From Sanderia malayensis (Eukaryota > Cnidaria > Scyphozoa > Semaeostomeae > Pelagiidae): a stretch of 64,000 nucleotides of DNA. The stretch covers positions 62,001 through 126,000 of the forward strand of contig RQOL01000838.1 in the NCBI GenBank assembly GCA_013076295.1, given 5' to 3'. Position 1 is the stretch's first letter; each line of letters begins with the position of its first letter. This document shows positions 39,601 through 53,828 of the stretch, piece by piece. Below the pieces are notes generated by a model. That model was not told the DNA's origin, ran no database searches, and saw only the letters and a list, made by a program, of their open reading frames with translations. The position numbers and the translations under genes are program-made.

Positions 39601-40440
39601 GAAAATTGACATTGATTTCCACACATTACAGTAATGAAAAAAAATTCATTCCGATAATTTACACACGATTCCACGCAAAAACGGCAAAAACAGATAAAAA
39701 AGGTAATATTCATTCCCACCATTTACACTAATAACAAGTGACATTCATTCCCACAATTTAAACTGATGAAAGTTGACATTGATTCCCACAATTTACATAT
39801 TATTCCACGTAAATGGAGCTAAAAAAATAGCATTCTTTCCCACAAATTACACTAATGAAAAGTAACATTGATTCCCACACATTACAGTAATGAAAAAATT
39901 CATTCCAACAATTTACACACGAATCCACGCAAAAACGGCAAAAACAAGTAAAAAAAAGCATCTTTCACACAATTTTTACTAATGAAAAGTGACATTCATT
40001 CCCACAATTTAGACTGATGAAAGTTGACATTGATTCCCACACTTTACACATTATTCCACGTAAAAACAGCTAAAAAAAATATAGCATTCCTTCAAACAAT
40101 TTACACTAATGAAAAGTAACCATGATTCACATAAATTACAGTAATGAAAAAAAATTCCTTCCCACAATTTACACACGAATCAACGTAAGAAAAGCTAAAA
40201 CTAAACAATAATAGAGCATTCATTCCCACAATTTGCAGTAATGAAAAACAACCTTCATCCCCACAATTTACACGTGAATCCACGCAAAAACGGTAAAAAC
40301 AGACAAATAAGATAATATTCAGTCCCACAATTTACACTAATGAAAAGTGACATTCATTCCCACAATTTAGACTGATGAAAGTTGACATTGATTCCAACAA
40401 TTTACACATTGTTCCACGTAAAAAGAGCTAAAATAAAATT
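39601..40440 (+). repeat. First domain 2 block
   Basis: It introduces CCGATAATTTACACACG and the 61-bp GCATCTTTCACAC monomer. The part from about 39600 to 40320 recurs at 45358-46078 (shift 5,758) and, with small changes, near 52760 and 58720. Confidence 0.78.
39905..39965 (+). repeat. Domain 2 marker monomer (61 bp), copy 1
   Basis: The long monomer ends in AAACAAGTA followed by GCATCTTT, and its next core is degenerate (CACACAATTTTTAC). This combination is absent from domain 1. Confidence 0.82.
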
Positions 40441-41625
40441 AGCATTCTTTCCCACAAATTACACTAATGAAAAGAAACATTGATTCCCACACATTACAGT
40501 AATGAAAAAAAATTCATTCCCACAATTTACACACGAATCCACGCAAAAACGGCAAAAACAGATAAAAACATGACATTCATTCCCACAATTTGCAGTAATG
40601 AAAAATAACCTTCATCCCCACAATTTACACATGAATCCACTCAAAAACGGTAAAAACAGACAAAGAAGATAATATTCATTCCCACCATTTACACTAATGA
40701 CAAGTGACATTCATTCCCACAACTTAGACTGTTGAGAAATGACATTGATTCCCACAATTTACACATTATTCCACGTAAAAGGAGCTAAAAAGTATATAGC
40801 ATTCTTTCCCACAATTTACACTAATGAAAGTAACCATGATTCACATAAATTACAGTAATGAAAAAAAATCCCTTCCCACAATTTACACACGAATCAACGT
40901 AAGAACAGTTAAAACTAAACAATAATAGAGGATTCATTCCCACAATTTGCAGTTATGAAAAATAACCTTCATCCCCACAATTTACACATGAATCCACGCA
41001 AAAACGGTAAAAACAGATAAAAAAGATAATATTCATTCCCACAATTTACACTAATGAAAAGTGACATTCATTCCCACAATTTATAGTAATAAAAATAAGA
41101 TTAATCCCACAATTTACACATGAATCCACGCAAAAACGGTAAAAAAAGATAAAGAAGATAATATTCATTCCCACAATTTACACTAATGAAAAGTGACATT
41201 CATTCCCACAATTTAGACTGACGAAAGTTGACATTGATTCCCACAACTTACACATGAATCAACATAAATACACCTAAAACTAATAAAATATGACATTTAT
41301 TCCCACAATTTGCACTAATGAAAAGAAACATTCATTCCCACAAATTACAGTAATGAAAAAAAATTCATTCCCACAATTTCCACACGAATCAACTCTAAAA
41401 ACAGCTAAAGCTAATCAATTATAGAGCATTCATTCCCACAATTTGAAGTAATGAAAAGTGACATTCATTCCCAGAATTTAGACTGATGAAAATTGACATT
41501 GATTTCCACACATTACAGTAATGAAAAAAAATTCATCCCCACAATTTACATATGAATCCACTCAAAAACGGTAAAAACAGACAAAGAAGATAATATTCAT
41601 TCCCACAATTTACACTGATGAAAAG
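40441..41625 (+). repeat. 1,185-bp block, identical by eye to 43390-44574 (copy 1)
   Basis: I compared the two blocks line by line at a shift of 2,949 bp and saw no mismatch. Beyond 41625 the copies part: this one continues ACACTGATGAAAAG, the other ACACTAATGAAAAG. Confidence 0.88.
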
Positions 41626-43389
41626 TGACATTCATTCCCACAATTTACACTAATGAAAAGTGACATTGATTCCCACAATTTAAACTGTTGAGAAATTACA
41701 TTGATTCCGACAATTTACACATTATTCCACTTAAAAAGAGCTAAAAAGTAAAAAGCATTCTTTCCCACAATTTACACTAATGAAAAGTAACCAGGATTCA
41801 CATAAACTAGAGTAACGAAAAAAAATTCCTTCTCACAATTTACACACGAATCAACGTAAGAACATCTAAAACTAAACAATAATAGAGGATTCATTCCCAC
41901 AATTTGCAGTAATGAAAAATAACCTTCATCCCCACGTTTTACACATGAATCCACGCAAAAACGGTGAAAACAGATAAAAAAGATACTATTCATTCCCACA
42001 ATTTACACTAATGAAAAGTGACATTCATTCCCACAATTTAGACTGATGAAAGTTGACATTGATTGCCACAACTTACACACGAATCAACATAAATACACCT
42101 AAAACTAATAAAAACTTAAAGTTCATTCCCACAATTTGCACTAATGAACAGAAACATTCAATCCCTCAAGGTAGATTGTTGAGAAATGACATTGATTCCC
42201 ACAATTTACACAATATTCCACATAAAAAGTGCTAAAAAGTATATAGCATTCTCTCCCACAATTTACACTAATGAAAAGTGAGATTCATTCCCACAATTTA
42301 GACTGATGAAAGTTGACATTGATTCCAACAACTTACATACGAATCAACATAAATACACCTAAAACTAATAAAAATATGACATTTATTCCCACAATTTGCA
42401 CTAATGAAAAGAAACATTCATTCCCACAAATTACAGTAATGAAAAAAAATTCATTCCCACAATTTACACACGAATCCACGCAAAACGGCAAAAACAGATA
42501 AAAATATGACTTTCATTCCCACAATTTGCAGTAATGAAAAATAACCTTCATCCCCACAATTTACACATGAATACAAGCAAAAACGGTAAAAACAGATAAA
42601 AAAGACAATATTCATTCCCACAATTTACACTAATGAAAAGTGACATTCATTCCCACAATTTACAGTAATAAAAATAAGATTAATCCCACAATTTACACAT
42701 GAATCCACGCAAAAACAGTAAAAAAAGATAAAGAAGATAATATTCATTCCCACAATTTACACTAATGAAAAGTGACATTCATTCCCACAATTTAGACTGA
42801 TGAAAGTTGACATTGATTGCCACAACTTACACACGAATCAACATAAATACACCTAAAACTAATAAAAACTTAAAGTTCATTGCCACAATTTGCACTAATG
42901 AAAAGAAATATTCATTCCCACAAGTTAGATTGTTGAGAAATGACATTGATTCCCACAATTTACACAATATTCCACGTAAAAAGTGCTAAAAAGTATATAA
43001 CATTCTCTCCCACGATTTACACTAATGAAAAGTGAGATTCATTCCCACAATTTAGACTGATGAATGTTGACATTGATTCCCACAACTTACATACGAATCA
43101 ACATAAATACACCTAAAACTAATAAAAATATGACATTTATTCCCACAATTTGCACTGATGAAAAGAAACATTCATTCCCACAAATTACAGTAATGAAAAA
43201 AAATTCATTCCCACAATTTCCACACGAATCAACGCTAAAAACAGCTAAAGCTAATCAATAATAGAGCATTCATTCCCACAATTTACACTAATGACAAGTG
43301 ACATTCATTCCCACAATTTAGACTGATGAAAGTTGACATTGATTCCCACAATTTACATACTATTCCACGTAAAAGGAGCCAAAAATAAT
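41626..43389 (+). repeat. Domain 2 mosaic segment with landmark 41772 and modules 42053/42313
   Basis: It contains a 418-type landmark (41772-41999). A block at about 42001-42790 recurs at 44557-45345 (shift 2,556), with differences such as CTAATGAACAG, CAAGGTAG and one missing A in GCAAAACGG near 42484. A third related module starts near 42807. Confidence 0.78.
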
Positions 43390-44574
43390 AGCATTCTTTC
43401 CCACAAATTACACTAATGAAAAGAAACATTGATTCCCACACATTACAGTAATGAAAAAAAATTCATTCCCACAATTTACACACGAATCCACGCAAAAACG
43501 GCAAAAACAGATAAAAACATGACATTCATTCCCACAATTTGCAGTAATGAAAAATAACCTTCATCCCCACAATTTACACATGAATCCACTCAAAAACGGT
43601 AAAAACAGACAAAGAAGATAATATTCATTCCCACCATTTACACTAATGACAAGTGACATTCATTCCCACAACTTAGACTGTTGAGAAATGACATTGATTC
43701 CCACAATTTACACATTATTCCACGTAAAAGGAGCTAAAAAGTATATAGCATTCTTTCCCACAATTTACACTAATGAAAGTAACCATGATTCACATAAATT
43801 ACAGTAATGAAAAAAAATCCCTTCCCACAATTTACACACGAATCAACGTAAGAACAGTTAAAACTAAACAATAATAGAGGATTCATTCCCACAATTTGCA
43901 GTTATGAAAAATAACCTTCATCCCCACAATTTACACATGAATCCACGCAAAAACGGTAAAAACAGATAAAAAAGATAATATTCATTCCCACAATTTACAC
44001 TAATGAAAAGTGACATTCATTCCCACAATTTATAGTAATAAAAATAAGATTAATCCCACAATTTACACATGAATCCACGCAAAAACGGTAAAAAAAGATA
44101 AAGAAGATAATATTCATTCCCACAATTTACACTAATGAAAAGTGACATTCATTCCCACAATTTAGACTGACGAAAGTTGACATTGATTCCCACAACTTAC
44201 ACATGAATCAACATAAATACACCTAAAACTAATAAAATATGACATTTATTCCCACAATTTGCACTAATGAAAAGAAACATTCATTCCCACAAATTACAGT
44301 AATGAAAAAAAATTCATTCCCACAATTTCCACACGAATCAACTCTAAAAACAGCTAAAGCTAATCAATTATAGAGCATTCATTCCCACAATTTGAAGTAA
44401 TGAAAAGTGACATTCATTCCCAGAATTTAGACTGATGAAAATTGACATTGATTTCCACACATTACAGTAATGAAAAAAAATTCATCCCCACAATTTACAT
44501 ATGAATCCACTCAAAAACGGTAAAAACAGACAAAGAAGATAATATTCATTCCCACAATTTACACTAATGAAAAG
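43390..44574 (+). repeat. 1,185-bp block, copy 2
   Basis: This is the partner of 40441-41625. Upstream flanks are related but diverged (GGAGCCAAAAATAATAG here, AGAGCTAAAATAAAATTAG there), so the duplicated tract starts near 43390. Confidence 0.88.
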
Positions 44575-46092
44575 TGACATTCATTCCCACAATTTAGACT
44601 GATGAAAGTTGACATTGATTGCCACAACTTACACACGAATCAACATAAATACACCTAAAACTAATAAAAACTTAAAGTTCATTCCCACAATTTGCACTAA
44701 TGAAAAGAAACATTCAATCCCTCAAGTTAGATTGTTGAGAAATGACATTGATTCCCACAATTTACACAATATTCCACATAAAAAGTGCTAAAAAGTATAT
44801 AGCATTCTCTCCCACAATTTACACTAATGAAAAGTGAGATTCATTCCCACAATTTAGACTGATGAAAGTTGACATTGATTCCAACAACTTACATACGAAT
44901 CAACATAAATACACCTAAAACTAATAAAAATATGACATTTATTCCCACAATTTGCACTAATGAAAAGAAACATTCGTTCCCACAAATTACAGTAATGAAA
45001 AAAAATTCATTCCCACAATTTACACACGAATCCACGCAAAAACGGCAAAAACAGATAAAAATATGACTTTCATTCCCACAATTTGCAGTAATGAAAAATA
45101 ACCTTCATCCCCACAATTTACACATGAATACAAGCAAAAACGGTAAAAACAGATAAAAAAGACAATATTCATTCCCACAATTTACACTAACGAAAAGTGA
45201 CATTCATTCCCACAATTTACAGTAATAAAAATAAGATTAATCCCACAATTTACACATGAATCCACGCAAAAACAGTAAAAAAAGATAAAGAAGATAATAT
45301 TCATTCCCACAATTTACACTAATGAAAAGTGACATTCATTCCCAGAATTTAGACTGATGAAAATTGACATTGATTTGCACACATTACAGTAATGAAAAAA
45401 AATTCATTCCGATAATTTACACACGATTCCACGCAAAAACGGCAAAAACAGATAAAAAAGATAATATTCATTCCCACCATTTACACTAATGACAAGTGAC
45501 ATTCATTCCCACAATTTAAACTGATGAAAGTTGACATTGATTCCCACAATTTACATATTATTCCACGTAAATGGAGCTAAAAAAATAGCATTCTTTCAGA
45601 CAAATTACACTAATGAAAAGTAACATTGATTCCCACACATTACAGTAATGAAAAAATTCATTCCAACAATTTACACACGAATCCACGCAAAAACGGCAAA
45701 AACAAGTACAAAAAAGCATCTTTCACACAATTTTTACTACTGAAAAGTGACATTCATTCCCACAATTTAGACTGATGAAAGTTGACATTGATTCCCACAC
45801 TTTACACATTATTCCACGTAAAAACAGCTAAAAAAAATATAGCATTCTTTCAAACAATTTACACTAATGAAAAGTAACCATGATTCACATAAATTACAGT
45901 AATGAAAAAAAATTCCTTCCCACAATTTACACACGAATCAACGTAAGAAAAGCTAAAACTAAACAATAATAGAGCATTCATTCCCACAATTTGCAGTAAT
46001 GAAAAACAACCTTCATCCCCACAATTTACACGTGAATCCACGCAAAAACGGTAAAAACAGACAAGTAAGATAATATTCATTCCCACAATTTG
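44575..46092 (+). repeat. Copy of 42019-42790, then copy of the 39600-40320 block
   Basis: The first part follows 42019-42790 at a 2,556-bp shift. From about 45345 it changes to the CCGATAATTTACACACG block that also occurs at 39600 and 52750. No other content is seen. Confidence 0.78.
45663..45723 (+). repeat. Domain 2 marker monomer, copy 2
   Basis: Same 61-bp length as copy 1, at a 5,758-bp shift. It reads AAGTACAAAAAAGC instead of an uninterrupted A-run. Confidence 0.82.
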
Positions 46093-47150
46093 CACTAATG
46101 AAAAGTAACATTGATTCCCACATATTACAGTAATGAAAAAGCATTAATTCCCATAATTTACACACGAATCCACGCAAAAACGGCAAAAAGAGATAAAAAA
46201 GATAATATTCATTCCCACAATTTACACTAATGAAAAGTGACATTCTTTCCCACAATTTACACTAATGAAAAGTAACCATCATTCACATAAATTACAGAAA
46301 TGAAAAAAACTTCCTTTCCACAATTTACACACGGATCAACGTAAGAACAGCTAAAACTAAACAATAATAGAGCATTCATTCCCACAATTTAGACTGATGA
46401 AAGTTGACATTGATTCCCACAATTTACATATTATTCCACGTAAAAGGTGCCAAAAATAATAGCATTCTTTCCCACAAATTACACTAATGAAAAGTAACAT
46501 TGATTCCCACACATTACAGTAATGAAAAAAAATTCATTCCCACAATTTACACACGAATCTACGCAAAAACGGCAAAAACAGATAAAAACATGACATTCAT
46601 TCCCACAATTTGCAGTAATGAAAAATAACCTTCATCCCCACAATTTACACATGAATCCACTCAAAAACGGTAAAAACAGACAAAGAAGATAATATTCATT
46701 CCCGCAATTTACACTGATGAAAAGTGACATTCATTCCCACAATTTACACTAATGAAAAGTGACATTGATTCCCACAATTTAAACTGTTGAGACATTACAG
46801 TGATTCCCACAATTTACACATTATTCCACGTAAAAAGAGCTAAAAAGTAAAAAGCATTCTTTCCCACAATTTACACTAATGAAAAGTAACCATGATTCAC
46901 ATAAACTACAGTAACGAAAAAAAATTCCTTCTCACAATTTACACACGAATCAACGTAAGAACATCTAAAACTAAACAATAATAGAGGATTCATTCCCACA
47001 ATTTGCAGTAATGAAAAATAACCTTCATCCCCACATTTTACACATGAATCCACGCAAAAACGGTGAAAACAGATAAAAAAGATACTATTCATTCCCACAA
47101 TTTACACTAATGAAAAGTGACATTCATTCCCACAATTTAGACTGATGAAA
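46093..47150 (+). repeat. Block shared with 59622-60680 (copy 1)
   Basis: It aligns at a constant shift of 13,529 bp and shares private variants ACACGGATCAACG and CACATATTACAG. Small differences occur, such as GAGACATTACAG here for GAGAAATTACAG there. Confidence 0.83.
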
Positions 47151-49434
47151 GTTGACATTGATTGCCACAACTTACACACGAATCAACATAAATACACCTA
47201 AAACTAATAAAAACTTAAAGTTCATTGCCACAATTTGCACTAATGAAAAGAAACATTCATTCCCACAAGTTAGATTGTTGAGAAATGACATTGATTCCCA
47301 CAATTTACACAATATTCCACGTAAAAAGTGCTAAAAAGTATATAACATTCTCTCCCACGATTTACACTAATGAAAAGTGAGATTCATTCCCACAATTTAG
47401 ACTGATGAAAGTTGACATTGATTCCCACAACTTACATACGAATCAACATAAATACACCTAAAACTAATAAAAATATGACATTTATTCCCACAATTTGCAC
47501 TGATGAAAAGAAACATTCATTCCCACAAATTACAGTAATGAAAAAAAATTCATTCCCACAATTTACACACGAATCAACGTAAGAACAGTTAAAACTAAAC
47601 AATAATAGAGGATTCATTCCCACAATTTGCAGTTATGAAAAATAACCTTCATCCCCACAATTTACACATGAATCCACGCAAAAACGGTAAAAACAGATAA
47701 AAAAGATAATATTCATTCCCACAATTTACACTAATGAAAAGTGACATTCATTCCCACAATTTATAGTAATAAAAATAAGATTAATCCCACAATTTACACA
47801 TGAATCCACGCAAAAACGGTAAAAAAAGATAAAGAAGATAATATTCATTCCCACAATTTACACTAATGAAAAGTGACATTCATTCCCACAATTTAGACTG
47901 ACGAAAGTTGACATTGATTCCCACAACTTACACATGAATCAACATAAATACACCTAAAACTAATAAAATATGACATTTATTCCCACAATTTGCACTAATG
48001 AAAAGAATCATTCATTCCCACAAATTACAGTAATGAAAAAAAATTCATTCCCACAATTTCCACACGAATCAACGCTAAAAACAGCTAAAGCTAATCAATT
48101 ACAGAGCATTCATTCCCACAATTTGAAGTAATGAAAAGTGACATTCATTCCCAGAATTTAGACTGATGAAAATTGACATTGATTTCCACACATTACAGTA
48201 ATGAAAAAAAATTCATTCCTACAATTTTCACAGGAATCCACTCAAAAACGGCAAAAACAGATAAAAAAAAAAAATATTCATTCCCACCATTTACACTAAT
48301 GACAAGTGACATTCATTCCCACAATTTAGACTGATGAAAGTTGACATTGATTCCCACAATTTACATATTTTTCCACGTAAAAGGAGCCAAAAATATTAGC
48401 ATTCTTTCCCACAAATTACACTAATGAAAAGTAACATTGATTCCCACACATTACAGTAATGAAAAAAAATTCATTCCCACAATTTACACACGAATCCACG
48501 CAAAAACCGCAAAAACAGATAAAAACATGACATTCATTCCCACAATTTGCAGTAATGAAAAATAACCTTCATCCCCACAATTTACACATGAATCCACTCA
48601 AAAACGGTAAAAACAGACAAAGAAGATAATATTCATTCCCACAATTTACACTGATGAAAAGTGACATTCATTCCCACAATTTACACTAATGAAAAGTGAC
48701 ATTGATTCCCACAATTTAAACTGTTGAGAAATTACATTGATTCCCACAATTTACACATTATTCCACGTAAAAAGAGCTAAAAAGTAAAAAGCATTCTTTC
48801 CCACAATTTGCACTAATGAAAAGTAACCATGATTCACATAAACTACAGTAACGAAAAAAAATTCCTTCTCACAATTTACACACGAATCAACGTAAGAACA
48901 TCTAAAACTAAACAATAATAGAGGATTCATTCCAACAATTTGCAGTAATGAAAAATAACCTTCATCCCCACATTTTACACATGAATCCACGCAAAAACGG
49001 TGAAAACAGATAAAAAAGATACTATTCATTCCCACAATTTACACTAATGAAAAGTGACATTCATTCCCACAATTTACAGTAATGAAAAGTGACATTGATT
49101 CCCACAATTTAATCTGTTGAGAAATTACATTGATTCCCACAATTTACACATTATTCCACGTAAAAAGAGCTAAAAAGTAAAAAGCATTCTTTCCCACAAT
49201 TTACACTAATGAAAAGTAACCATGATTCACATAAACTACAGTAACGAAAAAAAATTCCTTCCCACAATTTACACACGAATCAACGTAAGAAAAGCTAAAA
49301 CTAAACAATAATAGAGCATTCATTCCCACAATTTGCAGTAATGAAAAACAACCTTCATCCCCACAATTTACACGTGAATCCACGCAAAAACGGTAAAAAC
49401 AGACAAGTAAGATAATATTCATTCCCACAATTTG
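47151..49434 (+). repeat. Mosaic segment with junction near 47570 and landmark 48751
   Basis: Near 47570 the module usually ending ACACGAATCCACGC switches to ACACGAATCAACG and continues as the 43850-type block to about 48220. It then continues with the 12-A run at 48263-48274, the longest homopolymer I noticed. From 48751 a 418-type landmark runs into a variant tail. Confidence 0.72.
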
Positions 49435-50283
49435 CGCTAATGAAAAGTAACATTGATTCCCACACATTACAGTAATGAAAAAGCATTAATTCCCATAATT
49501 TACACACGAATCCACGCAAAAACGGCAAAAAGAGATAAAAAAGATAATATTCATTCCCACAATTTACACTAATGAAAAGTGACATTCATTCCCACAATTT
49601 GCACTAATGAAAAGTAACATTGATTCCCACACATTACAGTAATGAAAACTTACCTTCATCCCCACAATTTACACATGAATCCACGCAAAAACGGTAAAAA
49701 CAGACAAAGAAGATAATATTCATTCCCACAATTTACACTATTGAAAAGTGACATTCATTCCCACAATTTACACAAATGAAAAATGACATTCATTCCCACA
49801 ACTTAGACTGTTGAGAAATGACATTGATTCCCACAATATACACATTATTCCACGTAAAAGGAGCTAAAAAGTATATAGCATTCTTTCCCACAATTTACAC
49901 TAATGAAAGTAACCATGATTCACATAAATTACAGTAATGAAAAAAAATCCCTTCCCACAATTTACACACGAATCAACGTAAGAACAGTTAAAACTAAACA
50001 ATAATAGAGGATTCATTCCCACAATTTGCAGTTATGAAAAATAACCTTCATCCCCACAATTTATACATGAATCCACGCGAAAACGGTAAAAACAGATAAA
50101 AAAGATAATATTCATTCCCACAATTTACACTAATGAAAAGTGAAATTCATTCCCACAATTTATAGTAATAAAAATAAGATTAATCCCACAATTTACACAT
50201 GAATCCACGCAAAAACGGTAAAAAAAGATAAAGAAGATAATATTCATTCCCACAATTTACACTAATGAAAAGTGACATTCATT

Positions 50284-50548
50284 CCCACAATTTAGACTGA
50301 CGAAAGTTGACATTGATTCCCACAACTTACGCATGAATCAACATAAATACACCTAAAACTAATAAAATATGACATTTATTCCCACAATTTGCACTAATGA
50401 AAAGAAACATTCATTCCCACAAATTACAGTAATGAAAAAAAATTCATTCCCACAATTTCCACACGAATCAACGCTAAAAACAGCTAAAGCTAATCAATTA
50501 TAGAGCATTCATTCCCACAATTTGAAGTAATGAAAAGTGACATTCATT
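50284..50548 (+). repeat. 265-bp tandem duplication, copy 1
   Basis: It equals the monomer sum 35+62+35+33+65+35. It shares the private variants GACTGACGAAAG and CTTACGCATG with the next copy. Confidence 0.9.
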
Positions 50549-50813
50549 CCCACAATTTAGACTGACGAAAGTTGACATTGATTCCCACAACTTACGCATG
50601 AATCAACATAAATACACCTAAAACTAATAAAATATGACATTTATTCCCACAATTTGCACTAATGAAAAGAAACATTCATTCCCACAAATTACAGTAATGA
50701 AAAAAAATTCATTCCCACAATTTCCACACAAATCAACGCTAAAAACAGCTAAAGCTAATCAATTATAGAGCATTCATTCCCACAATTTGAAGTAATGAAA
50801 AGTGACATTCATT
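50549..50813 (+). repeat. 265-bp tandem duplication, copy 2
   Basis: This is an almost exact repeat of 50284-50548, with one clear change (CACACAAATC for CACACGAATC near 50727). It is followed by the normal continuation CCCAGAATTTAG. Confidence 0.9.
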
Positions 50814-53064
50814 CCCAGAATTTAGACTGATGAAAATTGACATTGATTTCCACACATTACAGTAATGAAAAAAAATTCATTCCGACAATTTACACAGGAA
50901 TCCACGCAAAAACGGCAAAAACAGATAAAAAAAGATAATATTCATTCCCACCATTTACACTAATGACAAGTGGCATTCATTCCCACAATTTAGACTGATG
51001 AAAGTTGACATTGATTCCCACAATTTACATATTATTCCACGTAAAAGGAGCCAAAACTAATAGCATTCTTTCCCACAAATTACACTAATGAAAAGTAACA
51101 TTGATTCCCACACATTACAGTAATGAAAAAAAATTCATTCCCACAATTTACACACGAATCCACGCAAAAGCGGCAAAAACAGATAAAAACATGACATTCA
51201 TTCCCACAATTTGCAGTAATGAAAAATAACCTTCATCCCCACAATTTACACATGAATCCACTCAAAAACGGTAAAAACAGACAAAGAAGATAATATTCAT
51301 TCCCACAATTTACACTGATGAAAAGTGACATTCATTCCCACAATTTACACTAATGAAAAGTGACATTGATTCCCACAATTTAAACTGTTGAGAAATTACA
51401 TTGATTCCCACAATTTACACATTATTCCACGTAAAAAGAGCTAAAAAGTAAAAAGCATTCTTTCCCACAATTTACACTAATGAAAAGTAACCAGGATTCA
51501 CATAAACTACAATAACGAAAAAAAATTCCTTCTCACAATTTACACACGAATCAACGTAAGAACATCTAAAACTAAACAATAATAGAGGATTCATTCCCAC
51601 AATTTGCAGTAATGAAAAATAACCTTCATCCCGACATTTTACACATGAATCCACGCAAAAACGGTGAAAACAGATAAAAAAGATACTATTCATTCCCACA
51701 ATTTACACTAATGAAAAGTGACATTCATTCCCACAATTTAGACTGATGAAAGTTGACATTGATTGCCACAACTTACACACGAATCAACATAAATACACCT
51801 AAAACTAATAAAAACTTAAAGTTCATTGCCACAATTTGCAGTAATGAAAAGAAACATTCATTCCCACAAGTTAGATTGTTGGGAAATGACATTGATTCCC
51901 ACAATTTACACAATATTCCACGTAAAAAGTGCTAAAAAGTATATAACATTCTCTCCCACGATTTACACTAATGAAAAGTGAGATTCATTCCCACAATTTA
52001 GACTGATGAAAGTTGACATTGATTCCCACAACTTACATACGAATCAACATAAATACACCTAAAACTAATAAAAATATGACATTTATTCCCACAATTTGCA
52101 CTGATGAAAAGAAACATTCATTCCCACAAATTACAGTAATGAAAAAAAATTCATTCCCACAATTTCCACACGAATCAACGCTAAAAACAGCTAAAGCTAA
52201 TCAATAATAGAGCATTCATTCCCACAATTTACACTAATGACAAATGACATTCATTCCCACAATTTAGACTGATGAAAGTTGACATTGATTCCCACAATTT
52301 ACATATTATTCCACGTAAAAGGAGCCAAAAATAATAGCATTCTTTCCCACAAATTACACTAATGAAAAGTAACATTGATTCCCACACATTACAGTAATGA
52401 AAAAAAATTCATTCCCACAATTTACACACGAATCCACGCAAAAACGGCAAAAACAGATAAAAACATGACATTCATTCCCACAATTTGCAGTAATGAAAAA
52501 TAACCTTCATCCCCACAATTTACACATGAATACAAGCAAAAACGGTAAAAACAGATAAAAAAGACAATATTCATTCCCACAATTTACACTAATGAAAAGT
52601 GACATTCATTCCCACAATTTACAGTAATAAAAATAAGATTAATCCCACAATTTACACATGAATCCACGCAAAAACAGTAAAAAAAGATAAAGAAGATAAT
52701 ATTCATTCCCACAATTTACACTAATGAAAGGGGACATTCATTCCCAGAATTTAGACTGATGAAAATTGACATTGATTTCCACACATTACAGTAATGAAAA
52801 AAAATTCATTCCGATAATTTACACACGATTCCACGCAAAAACGGCAAAAACAGATAAAACAGATAATATTCATTCCCACCATTTACACTAATGACAAGTG
52901 ACATTCATTCCCACAATTTAAACTGATGAAAGTTGACATTGATTCCCACAATTTACATATTATTCCACGTAAATGGAGCTAAAAAAATAGCATTCTTTCA
53001 GACAAATTACACTAATGAAAAGTAACATTGATTCCCACACATTACAGTAATGAAAAAATTCATT

Positions 53065-53125
53065 CCAACAATTTACACACGAATCCACGCAAAAACGGCA
53101 AAAACAAGTACAAAAAAGCATCTTT
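53065..53125 (+). repeat. Domain 2 marker monomer, copy 3
   Basis: 61 bp, 7,402 bp after copy 2, with the same AAGTACAAAAAAGC variant. Confidence 0.82.
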
Positions 53126-53494
53126 CACACAATTTTTACTAATGAAAAGTGACATTCATTCCCACAATTTAGACTGATGAAAGTTGACATTGATTCCCAC
53201 ACTTTACACATTATTCCACGTAAAAACAGCTAAAAAAAATATAGCATTCTTTGAAACAATTTACACTAATGAAAAGTAACCATGATTCACATAAATTACA
53301 GTAATGAAAAAAAATTCCTTCCCACAATTTACACACGAATCAACGTAAGAAAAGCTAAAACTAAACAATAATAGAGCATTCATTCCCACAATTTGCAGTA
53401 ATGAAAAACAACCTTCATCCCCACAATTTACACGTGAATCCACGCAAAAACGGTAAAAACAGACAAGTAAGATAATATTCATTCCCACAATTTG

Positions 53495-53661
53495 CACTAA
53501 TGAAAAGTAACATTGATTCCCACACATTACAGTAATGAAAAAGCATTAATTCCCATAATTAACACACGAATCCACGCAAAAACGGCAAAAAGAGATAAAA
53601 AAGATAATATTCATTCCCACAATTTACACTAATGAAAAGTGACATTCATTCTCACAATTTG
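53495..53661 (+). repeat. 167-bp tandem module, copy 1 of 2
   Basis: A group of three short monomers and one long monomer. It is followed directly by a second copy; the pair exists here and at 59455 but only once near 46093. Confidence 0.86.
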
Positions 53662-53828
53662 CACTAATGAAAAGTAACATTGATTCCCACATATTACAGT
53701 AATGAAAAAGCATTAATTCCCATAATTTACACACGAATCCACGCAAAAACGGCAAAAAGAGATAAAAAAGATAATATTCATTCCCACAATTTACACTAAT
53801 GAAAAGTGACATTCTTTCCCACAATTTA
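53662..53828 (+). repeat. 167-bp tandem module, copy 2 of 2
   Basis: This is the second copy, distinguished by CACATATTACAG where the first has CACACATTACAG. Confidence 0.86.

Larger units (their letters stand above)
49435..52419 (+). repeat. Mosaic segment including 265-bp tandem pair and landmark 51472
   Basis: It begins with the 167-bp module, one full copy plus the start of another, then a 43740-type block from about 49850. An internal 265-bp duplication lies at 50284-50813. A 418-type landmark at 51472-51699 and the modules at 51753 and 52013 follow in the same order as at 54328 and 54588. Confidence 0.75.
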
